This document shows, piece after piece, positions 8,021 to 16,259 of a DNA stretch of 64,000 bases; the stretch's first letter is position 1; every line of letters begins with the position of its first letter. The DNA lies in contig NZ_CP015992.1 of assembly GCF_001708505.1 (NCBI RefSeq), positions 186,001-250,000 of the forward strand. Direction: 5' to 3'. The notes beneath the pieces were generated by a model. The model saw only the letters and a program-made list of their open reading frames with translations, was not told the origin of the DNA and ran no database searches. The translations under genes and the position numbers were made by a program. Source of the DNA: Pseudomonas sp. TCU-HL1. GTDB lineage: Bacteria > Pseudomonadota > Gammaproteobacteria > Pseudomonadales > Pseudomonadaceae.

Positions 8021-8829
8021 ACGCCGCATTGCAGACTCCACAACGCCTCAAGCGCGGCATTCCGCTGGCGCTGCGTGGCATCGGCAAAGCCTTTGGCGAG
8101 CGCGAGGTGCTCAAGGGCATCGACCTGCTGATTCCCGCCGGCCAGTTCGTTGCCGTGGTCGGTCGCAGCGGTTGCGGCAAGAGCACTCTGCTGCGTCTGC
8201 TGGCAGGGTTGGACAGGCCTTCCCGTGGCGAGTTGCTGGCCGGCTCGGCGCCGCTGGAAGACGCCCGCGAAGACACCCGGCTGATGTTCCAGGACGCACG
8301 TTTGCTGCCCTGGAAACGGGTGATCGATAACGTCGGTCTGGGCTTGTCCGGCGACTGGCGCCCGCGTGCCCTGGAAGCCCTCGAAGCAGTGGGCCTGGCC
8401 GACCGTGCGCATGAGTGGCCGGCGGCGCTGTCCGGTGGCCAGAAACAGCGCGTGGCCCTGGCCCGCGCGTTGATTCACCAGCCGCGCTTGCTATTGCTGG
8501 ATGAACCGCTCGGCGCCTTGGATGCGCTGACCCGTATCGAGATGCAGCAGCTCATCGAGCGCCTCTGGCAGCAACATGGCTTCACCGTGCTGCTGGTCAC
8601 CCATGACGTCAGTGAGGCTGTGGCCGTTGCCGACCGGGTGATCCTGATCGAAGAGGGCGCCATCGGCCTGGACCTCGCCGTCGAACTGCATCGCCCACGA
8701 GCCCGTGGCTCGGCACGCCTGGCCGCGCTGGAAGCCGAAGTGCTGGACCGGGTGCTGGCGCTGCCGCCGGCCCCTCCGGAACCCGAACCCGTTTCCCCCC
8801 TGTCCACGCAGTTGCGCTGGGCGCTTTGA
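8017..8829 (+). CDS. ssuB: Aliphatic sulfonate ABC transporter ATP-binding protein SsuB
   Basis: A 270-residue ATPase with Walker A GRSGCGKST (49-57), Q-loop LMFQDARLLPWK (about 89-100), LSGGQ (138-142), Walker B LLLLDEP (158-164) and VTHDVSEA. The motif FQDARLLPW is typical of SsuB. ATG 8017 overlaps the ssuC stop after GGGAGG. A proline-rich C-terminal tail (PPAPPEPEPVSP) extends past the core domain. It energises sulfonate import. Confidence 0.92.
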   Translation: MNAALQTPQRLKRGIPLALRGIGKAFGEREVLKGIDLLIPAGQFVAVVGRSGCGKSTLLRLLAGLDRPSRGELLAGSAPLEDAREDTRLMFQDARLLPWKRVIDNVGLGLSGDWRPRALEALEAVGLADRAHEWPAALSGGQKQRVALARALIHQPRLLLLDEPLGALDALTRIEMQQLIERLWQQHGFTVLLVTHDVSEAVAVADRVILIEEGAIGLDLAVELHRPRARGSARLAALEAEVLDRVLALPPAPPEPEPVSPLSTQLRWAL

Positions 8830-8866
8830 ACCAAACCCCAATACCCCGAGCAAAGGAATAACCGCC

Positions 8867-9082
8867 ATGACCATCAAAGCCATCAACGTCCGCAACCAGT
8901 TCAAGGGCACCATCAAGGAAATCATCGAAGGCCCGGTGCTCTCCGAGATCGACGTGCAGACCGCCGCCGGCATCGTCACCTCCGTGATCACCACCCGCTC
9001 CGTGCGCGAGTTGGAGCTGGGCATCGGCTCCGAGGTGATCGCCTTCGTGAAATCCACCGAGGTGTCTATCGCCAAGCTGTAA
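8867..9082 (+). CDS. ssuF: Molybdopterin-binding (Mop/TOBE) protein SsuF
   Basis: A 71-residue single Mop/TOBE domain: MTIKAINVRNQFKGTIKEII, GPVLSEIDVQT, VTSVITTRSVRELELGIGSEVIAFVKSTEVSIAKL. Such domains bind molybdate or similar oxyanions. SsuF was described as the last gene of the P. putida ssu operon and as needed for sulfonate or sulfate-ester use. Its biochemical role is unclear. ATG 8867 follows CAAAGGAATAA, 37 bases after the ssuB stop. Confidence 0.9.
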   Translation: MTIKAINVRNQFKGTIKEIIEGPVLSEIDVQTAAGIVTSVITTRSVRELELGIGSEVIAFVKSTEVSIAKL

Positions 9083-9103
9083 AGCGGGTAATGGGGGCTC
9101 TGT

Positions 9104-9201
9104 TGTAGGGGCGAATTCATTCGCCAAGGGCAGCGCAGCTGCCCTGCGATGCCAAGCAGGGCAGACCTTCTGTCTGCTTGGCGAATAAATTCGCCCCTAC
9201 A
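9104..9201. repeat. REP-like long inverted repeat after ssuF
   Basis: Twenty-five-base arms, TGTAGGGGCGAATTCATTCG... (9104-9128) and its near complement ending ...AATTCGCCCCTACA (9177-9201), flank a loop with a second hairpin (GGGCAGCGCAGCTGCCC region). It belongs to the GAATTCATTCGC repeat type seen also at 24681, 51667 and 57635. It is probably also the transcript end of ssu. Confidence 0.8.
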
Positions 9202-9221
9202 GGATGTCGCTTCCGACAGAC

Positions 9222-9256
9222 CCGAAAAAACGAACCCCCGCATTTGCGGGGGTTCG
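9222..9256 (-). terminator. Rho-independent terminator of aguA
   Basis: An 11-base perfect stem, CGAACCCCCGC (9231-9241) and GCGGGGGTTCG (9246-9256), with an ATTT loop. On the minus strand it is followed by six T residues (complement of 9225-9230). It starts 17 bases past the aguA stop. This is the clearest intrinsic terminator in the first 10 kb. Confidence 0.9.
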
Positions 9257-9272
9257 TTCATCCCGGCTTCGC

Positions 9273-10379
9273 TCAGCGCTTTTGCGGCGCCGGCTGCTGC
9301 TGGGTGATGCAGTGGATGTTGCCGCCGCCGAGGAGGATCTCGCGGCCGGGCACCATCACCACTTCGTGCTGCGGGAAGAGGCGCTTGAGGATGGCTTCGG
9401 CCGTGGCGTCCTTCGCATCATCGAACTTCGGCGCAACGATGCCGCCGTTGACGATCAGGAAGTTCACGTAGGAGCCGGCCAGGCGGATCGACGGATCGCG
9501 TTCCTGGGTGCCTTCCACCAGGTCCACGCCCGCGCATTCTTCCTCGGTGGCGTAGATCGGGCCGGGGATCGGCATCTTGTGCACCACCAGCTGGCGGCCC
9601 TTGGCGTCACGAGCGTGCTCCAGCACCTTCATGGCGGCTTGGCAGCGCGGGAAGTTCGGGTCGTGCGGGTCATCGGTCCAGGCCAGCAGGACTTCGCCCG
9701 GGCGCACGTAGCAGCAGAAGTTGTCCACGTGGCCGTCGGTCTCGTCGTTGTAGAGGCCGTCCGGCAGCCAGATCACGGTTTGCACCGCCAGCTGCTCGCG
9801 CAGCACCGCCTCGATTTGCTCGCGGGAGAGGTGCGGGTTGCGGTTCTTGTTCAACAGGCATTCTTCGGTGGTGATCAGGGTGCCTTCGCCGTCCACGTGG
9901 ATGGAGCCGCCTTCCAGCACGAAGCCGTCGGTGCGGTAGCGCTTGCAGCCTTCGATCTCGAGGATCTTGCGCGCTACCTGGTCGTCGCGGTTCCAGGGGA
10001 AGTAGAGGCCGCCATCGAAGCCGCCCCAGGCGTTGAAGGTCCAGTCCACGCCGCGAACGTCGCCATTGTGGTTGACCACGAAGGTCGGGCCGGTATCACG
10101 GACCCAGGCGTCGTCGGTGCTGATTTCCACCACGCGGATGTTCGGCTTGTCGAGGCGCGCGCGGGCGTTCTCGTACTGGGTGGCGGAGACGCAGACGGTC
10201 ACCGGCTCGAAGCGGGCGATGGCCTTGGCCACGGCGGTGAAAGCCGCTTGGGCGGGCTTGCCGCCAAGGCGCCAGTTGTCGGGGCGCTCCGGCCAGACCA
10301 TCCAGGTGCGGGTATGGGGTTCCCACTCGGCGGGCATGCGGAAGCCGTCGTCGCGGGGGAGGCTGTTAAGTGTGTTCAT
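9273..10379 (-). CDS. aguA: Agmatine deiminase AguA
   Basis: A 368-residue member of the guanidino-group-modifying superfamily (PF04371). It converts agmatine to N-carbamoylputrescine plus ammonia, the first step from agmatine toward putrescine. The catalytic cysteine is in GGGNIHCITQQQPAP near the C-terminus (Cys357). WVRDTGPTFVVN, GGFDGGLYFPW and DGHVDNFCCY hold the acidic and histidine residues. ATG 10379 is preferred over a TTG six bases upstream; it gives the length I recall for PAO1 AguA. It follows aguB with a 223-base gap. Confidence 0.95.
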   Translation of the reverse strand: MNTLNSLPRDDGFRMPAEWEPHTRTWMVWPERPDNWRLGGKPAQAAFTAVAKAIARFEPVTVCVSATQYENARARLDKPNIRVVEISTDDAWVRDTGPTFVVNHNGDVRGVDWTFNAWGGFDGGLYFPWNRDDQVARKILEIEGCKRYRTDGFVLEGGSIHVDGEGTLITTEECLLNKNRNPHLSREQIEAVLREQLAVQTVIWLPDGLYNDETDGHVDNFCCYVRPGEVLLAWTDDPHDPNFPRCQAAMKVLEHARDAKGRQLVVHKMPIPGPIYATEEECAGVDLVEGTQERDPSIRLAGSYVNFLIVNGGIVAPKFDDAKDATAEAILKRLFPQHEVVMVPGREILLGGGNIHCITQQQPAPQKR

Positions 10380-10542
10380 CGACAATTCACCGTCAGTCTG
10401 TTCAGGATCTTCTGCGCGTCGGAATAACTGCGTTGAGAATGGCTTCGGGCTTGCTCATTTACAGCTCGTAAACTCCGCGCCCTCAGCCATTCTCGCCTTG
10501 TTCTTCTCTAGCTCGCGAGATCCCGAGCAGCTTTTGAAAGAG

Positions 10543-10592
10543 CAGGGGCCAACCCGCTGGCGAACAGTGCATCGCCATCGGGCTGGCCCCTG
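10543..10592 (-). terminator. Hairpin between aguB and aguA
   Basis: Complementary segments CAGGGGCCAACCCG (10543-10556) and CGGGCTGGCCCCTG (10579-10592) form a long stem with one mismatch just after aguB. On the minus strand it is followed by CTCTTTC, a weak T-run. It could be a partial terminator or an mRNA-stabilising intercistronic structure. The rest of the 10380-10602 gap shows no gene; whether aguA has its own promoter here is unknown. Confidence 0.55.
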
Positions 10593-10602
10593 GATTCGGG
10601 CA

Positions 10603-11481
<879 letters not shown>

Positions 11482-11678
11482 GGAGACACCTCGTCAGGAC
11501 GAATCAGGATCGATTTCCGGATATCTATCGGTAATCGGGACATTTCCTCGCTGGCGGGGGAGAGCCGCCGTGTGGATGGCGACTTTATATCCGATAAAAA
11601 TCCGTATTTAAAGCGCGTTTTTTCTATCAGGAAAGGAATTCTGATTTATTTGCAGATAAATATCGGCTTTTGGTCGGC
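11482..11678 (-). promoter_or_regulatory. aguR-aguB intergenic region, candidate operator and promoter
   Basis: A 197-base AT-rich gap upstream of aguB with several ATCGG/CCGAT words (11515-11540, 11585-11610, 11655-11672), for example TATCTATCGGTAATCGGGA and TTATATCCGATAAAAATCCG. Clustered half-sites are what one expects for a TetR-type repressor. A ribosome-binding GAGGTGTCTCC precedes aguB. The operator assignment is inference from motif clustering and position. Confidence 0.4.
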
Positions 11679-12323
11679 TCAGTCGCCCTTGGGCGAGGCG
11701 CGCTTCGGCAGGTAGGGCGGCAGGTACAAACCCAGGTAGGCATCGAACACACGCATGCCTTCCTCGGCCAGGCGCGGGGTGATCTCGCCGTGCAGCTGGA
11801 CCGAGCGGGCGTAGACGCGGTCGCCCAGTTCCATGGCCAAGGCGAAAACGTCCACATCCTCGGGCAGCACTGGCAGCTCGAAGTGGCGCTCGAAGAGCGC
11901 ATGCATCAGCCGGCCCAGTTCGATGTCGTGCTGGCGGTCTGCCTGGGTGACTTCGGTGAGGCCGTGCTGGGCGAGGATCAGTTGGCGCGCCGCGGCGTCG
12001 CCGGCATAGATCGACAGCATGCGTTCTTCCACCACTCGCGAAAGGTCGTGCCATTGGCGCAGGCCGCCGTGCGCGATGGGCTGCTGCAGGCAGGCGCGGA
12101 AGTCTGCGTGGATATCCGCGGTGAGGGCTTCGAGGATGGCCGGCACGCTGGAGAAGAAGTGGTAGACGGAGGAGGGCGGCATCTCCGCGCGTTCTGCAAC
12201 GCTGTAGATCGACAGGTTGGCCACGCCCTGCTCGGCCAGGAGGGCGCGGGCGGCGTCGAGAATCGCTGCGATGCGCAGCTGGCTGCTGGCGCGCGGCTTG
12301 CGGGCGGTGGCGGTACGCGACAT
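11679..12323 (-). CDS. aguR: TetR-family transcriptional regulator, AguR-like
   Basis: A 214-residue regulator. The N-terminal helix-turn-helix spans about residues 17-65 (RIAAILDAARALLAEQGVAN, then YSVAERAEMPPSSVYHFFSS), followed by an alpha-helical ligand domain. Position directly upstream of aguBA matches aguR of P. aeruginosa, reported to control aguBA in response to agmatine and N-carbamoylputrescine. A divergent alternative is absent: all three genes share the strand. The name rests mainly on synteny. Confidence 0.8.
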   Translation of the reverse strand: MSRTATARKPRASSQLRIAAILDAARALLAEQGVANLSIYSVAERAEMPPSSVYHFFSSVPAILEALTADIHADFRACLQQPIAHGGLRQWHDLSRVVEERMLSIYAGDAAARQLILAQHGLTEVTQADRQHDIELGRLMHALFERHFELPVLPEDVDVFALAMELGDRVYARSVQLHGEITPRLAEEGMRVFDAYLGLYLPPYLPKRASPKGD

Positions 12324-12422
12324 GGGGGGCTCCTTTCCGTAGAGCCGCTATTGGAATCCAGTCGGTGGCTCCTGGGCAATAGAGCGCGCAGCGATGCGCG
12401 TCAATCGCGATTGGATTTCGTC

Positions 12423-12485
12423 GTAGGGTGCGCCGTGCGCACCGGGGTGTTGCGCGGGCGTTTTGGTGCACGCGGCGCACCCTAC
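12423..12485. repeat. GTAGGGTGCGC-type inverted repeat
   Basis: GTAGGGTGCGCCGTGCGCACC (12423-12443) faces GGTGCACGCGGCGCACCCTAC (12465-12485) around a GC-rich loop. This is one of the common Pseudomonas intergenic palindromes; another copy is near 57491. It lies three bases beyond the stop of the downstream-facing binding-protein gene and could end its transcript. Confidence 0.8.
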
Positions 12486-12488
12486 CGG

Positions 12489-13547
12489 CTACTTGCCTTC
12501 GCGGAACGCCGTCCACACCTCGTCGCGGGTCGTGCTGAGCTTCTCCGGTACGGGCTCTACGGGGAACAGGCGGCGCTTGGTTTCCTTGTCCGGGTAGAGG
12601 CCAGGCTGGTTGCGCAGGGATTCGTCCAGGTACTGGCGGGCGTCGGCGTTACCGCTCGGATAGAGCGTGGCGCTGGTGACCTTTGCCGCTACCTGCGGAC
12701 GCAGCATGAAGTCGATGAACTGGTGTGCGAGGTCGGCGCGGTTGGCGCTGGTGGGGATCACCATGTTGTCGATGAAGACCACCGAGCCTTCGTCCGGAAC
12801 CATGAAGGTCACTGGCTGGCCGGCCGCGGCGGCGTTCAGGGCGTCACCGACCCAGGCCATGGCGACGCAGAGGTTGCCGGCGTTGAGGTCGGCGATATAG
12901 CGCTCACCGTCGATATAGCGCAGGTGTGGGCGCAGGGCGGTGAGGGTTTCGGCACTGCGCTTGAGCCGGCTCGGCGCGCTGCGAGCCAGGTTGCGACCCT
13001 GGTAGTTGAGCAGCACGGCGAGGGTTTCGTCAGGGGCGTCCAGCAGGCTGATGCCGCACTGGCCAAGGCGCGCGCTCTGTCCGGCGTCGAACAGCAGGCT
13101 CCAGCTATGGGGCAGCGGGCCGCCGAAGGCTTTCTCCGCTAGCGGCATGTTCACCGCGAGGCCCACCGCGCCCCAGAGGTAGGGCACGGCATGCTGGTTG
13201 TTCGGGTCCATGGCTGCCAGCTTGCTCAGGAGCTGTTTGTCCAGGTGCTGGCGATTGGGTAGCCGGGAGAAATCCAGGGGCTGCAGACGACCTTCCTTGA
13301 TCAGCCGGGGTAGGTCGTTGTGCGAGGGGACCGCGATGTCGATCGGCTCGCCGCTGGCCAGTGCCTTGTCCAGTTCATCGGCGCTGCTGAAGGTGTGGTA
13401 CTCGACCTTGATACCGGTCTCTTTCTGGAACTCTTCCAGCACCTCGGGGGCGATGTAGTCGTTCCAGTTGTAAACGTGAATCTGGTCTTCGGCCTGGGCC
13501 AGTGCGGGGAGCAATGCGAGCAACAGCGGGGCGAGCAAGCGGGGCAT
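12489..13547 (-). CDS. Polyamine ABC transporter periplasmic binding protein (PotF/SpuD-like, orphan)
   Basis: A 352-residue PotD/PotF-type protein with a short signal peptide (LLAPLLLALLPALAQA). The mature start EDQIHVYNWNDYIAPEVLEEF closely parallels SpuD and SpuE in this window. I chose ATG 13547 because it follows GGGAGGAC and opens the signal peptide; the frame runs open to 13667. It corresponds by position to PAO1 PA0295. No permease or ATPase accompanies it, so it may share SpuFGH or act in sensing. The pocket has diverged from SpuD, so ligand preference may differ. Confidence 0.87.
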   Translation of the reverse strand: MPRLLAPLLLALLPALAQAEDQIHVYNWNDYIAPEVLEEFQKETGIKVEYHTFSSADELDKALASGEPIDIAVPSHNDLPRLIKEGRLQPLDFSRLPNRQHLDKQLLSKLAAMDPNNQHAVPYLWGAVGLAVNMPLAEKAFGGPLPHSWSLLFDAGQSARLGQCGISLLDAPDETLAVLLNYQGRNLARSAPSRLKRSAETLTALRPHLRYIDGERYIADLNAGNLCVAMAWVGDALNAAAAGQPVTFMVPDEGSVVFIDNMVIPTSANRADLAHQFIDFMLRPQVAAKVTSATLYPSGNADARQYLDESLRNQPGLYPDKETKRRLFPVEPVPEKLSTTRDEVWTAFREGK

Positions 13548-13663
13548 GACGTCCTCCCTGGTATGAGCATGCGGGTTCTGGTTGCTGGGTCTTTCGTGTG
13601 CTGCACGGCGCCGGCAGCCGGAACGGCCCGCTACGCCGGGGTGTTGCAAAGGGTGCAGATACA

Positions 13664-13692
13664 ACAACGCCGGCCCAGGGGGCCGGCGTTGT
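13664..13692 (-). terminator. Perfect hairpin after spuI
   Basis: A 13-base perfect stem, ACAACGCCGGCCC (13664-13676) and GGGCCGGCGTTGT (13680-13692), with a three-base loop, starting 9 bases past the spuI stop. Only a weak T-run follows on the minus strand. It probably terminates spuI before the binding-protein gene. Confidence 0.7.
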
Positions 13693-13700
13693 GGACTCGC

Positions 13701-15086
13701 TTACACGGTATGCAGGTACCAGTTGTACTCGAGGTCGGAGATGGAGTGCTCGAACTCCTCCAGCTCGCTTTCCTTACAGGCGACGAAGATGTCGATGTAA
13801 TCCGGGCTGATGTACTTGGCCAGGATTTCGCTGTCGTCCAACTCGCGCAGCGCGTCGCGCAGGTTGTTCGGCAGGCTCTGTTCCAGCTGCTCGTAGGAGT
13901 TGCCTTCGATGGGCGCACCCGGCTCGATCTTGTTGGTCAGGCCGTGGTGAATACCCGCCAGGATGGCCGACATCATCAGGTAGGGGTTGGCGTCGGCACC
14001 GGCCACGCGGTGTTCGATGCGCACGGCATCCGCACTGCCAGTAGGTACGCGGACGGCCACGGTGCGGTTGTCCAGGCCCCAGCTCGGCGCATTCGGCACA
14101 TAGAACTGTGCGCCGAAGCGGCGGTAGGAGTTCACGTTCGGGCACAGGAAGCCCATGGACGCGGGCATGGTCTCGAGCACACCGCCGACTGCATGGCGCA
14201 AAGCGGCGTTCTGCTCGGGATCATCGGCAGCGAAGATGTTCTTGCCAGTCTTCTTGTCGATCAGCGAAATGTGCACGTGCAGACCGTTGCCTGCCTGCCC
14301 CGGATAGGGCTTGGCCATGAAGGTGGTATCCATCTCATGGTCGTAGGCGATGTTTTTGATCAGGCGCTTGAGCAGTACGGCATAGTCGCAGGCCTTGAGG
14401 GCGTCTTCGACATGGTGCAGGTTGACTTCGAACTGGGCCGGGGCGCTTTCCTTGACGATCGCGTCGGCCGGGATGCCCTGGACCTTGGCGCCTTCGAGGA
14501 TGTCCTGCAGGCAGTCGGCGTACTCGTCGAGGTCGTCGATCAGGTAAACCTGGGTGGACTGCGGACGCTTGCCGGAAATAGGGGAACGCGGCGGCTGCGG
14601 GCGGCCGTTGATGTTCTCCTGGTCGATCAGGTAGAACTCCAGTTCGAACGCGGCGCAGATGGTCAGGCCAAGCTCGTCGAATTTCCCCACCATACGGCGC
14701 AGGACTTCACGCGGGTCGGCAAAGAAGGGGTCACCTTCGCCTTCGACCTCGTGCATGGTCATCAGCAGCTGCGCGGTCGGGCGCTTCTGCCAGGGCTCGT
14801 CACTGAGGGTGTCGGGGATGGGATAGCAGATGCGGTCTGCGTCGCCGATGTCCAGGCCAAGGCCGGTGCTTTCGACGGTGGAACCATTGATATCGAGAGC
14901 GAAGATCGAAGCGGGGAGGTTGATGCCTTTCTCGTAGACTTTGGTCAGGCTGGCGCGTTCGATTCGCTTGCCTCGTACCACTCCATTCATATCTGCAATC
15001 AACAGGTCGACGAACTGGACCTCAGGATGCTCCTTAAGGAACTCGTTCGCTTCTTGAAGCTGAACGGCACGCGGGGGTACCGACAT
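13701..15086 (-). CDS. spuI: Gamma-glutamylpolyamine synthetase SpuI (glutamine synthetase fold)
   Basis: A 461-residue glutamine-synthetase-like ligase that joins glutamate to a polyamine amine using ATP, opening the gamma-glutamylation route of polyamine breakdown. Supporting segments: ADMNGVVRGKRIERASL near the N-terminus, AAFELEFYLID (metal-binding glutamate), ESAPAQFEVNLHH, GNGLHVHISLID and RVAGADANPYLMMSAILAG. A ribosome-binding AAAGGTGTTG lies upstream. It diverges from spuA and has a paralogue in spuB. Substrate preference (spermidine, putrescine or diaminopropane) cannot be read from sequence. Confidence 0.92.
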   Translation of the reverse strand: MSVPPRAVQLQEANEFLKEHPEVQFVDLLIADMNGVVRGKRIERASLTKVYEKGINLPASIFALDINGSTVESTGLGLDIGDADRICYPIPDTLSDEPWQKRPTAQLLMTMHEVEGEGDPFFADPREVLRRMVGKFDELGLTICAAFELEFYLIDQENINGRPQPPRSPISGKRPQSTQVYLIDDLDEYADCLQDILEGAKVQGIPADAIVKESAPAQFEVNLHHVEDALKACDYAVLLKRLIKNIAYDHEMDTTFMAKPYPGQAGNGLHVHISLIDKKTGKNIFAADDPEQNAALRHAVGGVLETMPASMGFLCPNVNSYRRFGAQFYVPNAPSWGLDNRTVAVRVPTGSADAVRIEHRVAGADANPYLMMSAILAGIHHGLTNKIEPGAPIEGNSYEQLEQSLPNNLRDALRELDDSEILAKYISPDYIDIFVACKESELEEFEHSISDLEYNWYLHTV

Positions 15087-15364
15087 GATGCAACACCTTT
15101 TTTGTTAAAAATATCAATCACGCTCTATCTAAGGTATGAGTCAATCCGAATCACCCTTCGATGTCAAGCGAGCCCTATTTTGCCCTAAAAACGGGCTCGA
15201 TGGCCAGTTTTGGGGCGTTCTGGGGCATACGAACCTCTCTTGGAGCCATGCTGGACGGGGTGCTCAGTGGGGCGTGTTCAATTTTTTACAGCCCTATTGT
15301 GTAAAAAAATGAACAACGCTAAGCTCGGTCGAAACCCATAACAGACAAATAAAACGGGTGTCTC
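15087..15364. promoter_or_regulatory. Divergent spuI/spuA promoter region with candidate operator
   Basis: A 278-base gap. A palindrome TTTTTTACA (15282-15290) and TGTAAAAAA (15300-15308), nine-base perfect arms with a nine-base spacer, lies about 55 bases before spuA. Next to spuI there is a T/A-rich tract (TTTTTTGTTAAAAATATC, complement side) and a hairpin-forming GAGCCCTATTTTGCCCT...AACGGGCTC (15170-15198). Either palindrome could bind a polyamine-responsive regulator. No binding protein can be named from sequence. Confidence 0.5.
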
Positions 15365-16117
15365 ATGCCTCGCCTGCCGCTGATCGGCGTAACCGCTTGC
15401 ACCAGAGAAATCGGTCCTCAGACCTATCATATAGCTGGTGACAAGTATGTTCGTGCGGTAGCGGTCGGAGCTGGCGGTGTGCCGCTGGTTATTCCGGCCC
15501 TGGCTGAACTAATGAACCAATCGACCCTTCTGGCCAGCCTGGACGGTCTTCTCTTTACCGGCTCCCCGTCCAATGTGGAGCCCCATCATTATGAAGGCCC
15601 CGCGTCCGCGCCAGGCACCCGACACGATCCCGCCCGGGATCGCACTACTCTGCCGCTGGTCCGAGCCGCTGTTGCCGCCGGCATTCCCGTCCTGGGCATT
15701 TGCCGGGGATTCCAGGAAATGAACGTGGCCTTCGGCGGCACCCTGCATCAGCGCGTGCATGAAGTAGAAGGATACATGGATCACCGCGAGCCGGCCGACG
15801 AGCCGCTCGACGTGCAATACGCTCCCCGTCACCGGTTGCAGGTGCAGCCAGGTGGCATGCTCGACGGCATCGGCTTGCCGTCCGAGATTCAAGTCAACTC
15901 CATTCATGGCCAGGGCGTTGAACGTCTGGCGCCGGGCCTGCGTGTAGAGGCTCTGGCGCCCGATGGGTTGGTCGAGGCCTTTTCGGTCGAAGGCGCCAGG
16001 CGCTTTGCCTTAGGTGTGCAATGGCACCCCGAGTGGCAAGTACGGACCAACCCAAACTATCTCGCCATCTTCCAGGCCTTTGGTGAGGCTTGCAGGGAGA
16101 AGGCGGGGCAACGCTGA
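15365..16117 (+). CDS. spuA: Gamma-glutamyl-GABA hydrolase SpuA (class I amidotransferase fold)
   Basis: A 250-residue peptidase C26/PuuD-type enzyme that removes glutamate from gamma-glutamylated intermediates. The nucleophile is Cys113 in GICRGFQEMN; His221 and Glu223 in GVQWHPEWQ complete the triad. The N-terminal LIGVTACTRE is typical. It heads the plus-strand spu operon and pairs functionally with SpuI/SpuB ligases. The ribosome-binding site is weak (GGGTGTCTC). Confidence 0.92.
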   Translation: MPRLPLIGVTACTREIGPQTYHIAGDKYVRAVAVGAGGVPLVIPALAELMNQSTLLASLDGLLFTGSPSNVEPHHYEGPASAPGTRHDPARDRTTLPLVRAAVAAGIPVLGICRGFQEMNVAFGGTLHQRVHEVEGYMDHREPADEPLDVQYAPRHRLQVQPGGMLDGIGLPSEIQVNSIHGQGVERLAPGLRVEALAPDGLVEAFSVEGARRFALGVQWHPEWQVRTNPNYLAIFQAFGEACREKAGQR

Positions 16118-16259
16118 GCGGGAGAACTCTTCAGGAAACCGGCGAAGTTGCCGTGTCGCGCAGTTCGGACTGTACTGATCGCGGCCGGCCGCCTCGTGCG
16201 GCGTGATCGGCAAGAACCTGTAGATGCCTCCTAGTGAAGCTCTCAACCCTGAGGTCTTT

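Noticed and set aside
9104..9201. Repeated palindromes as a CRISPR array
   Set aside because: The palindromes are dispersed singly across the window with no regular spacers or cas genes.
13320..15188. A 622-codon plus-strand open frame opposite spuI
   Set aside because: It is antisense to two well-supported genes, lacks domain-like sequence and has the composition expected of a high-GC shadow frame.
16224..16259. An upstream ATG for spuB
   Set aside because: No ribosome-binding site; ATG 16260 has GAGG at the right distance and conserved sequence starts there.
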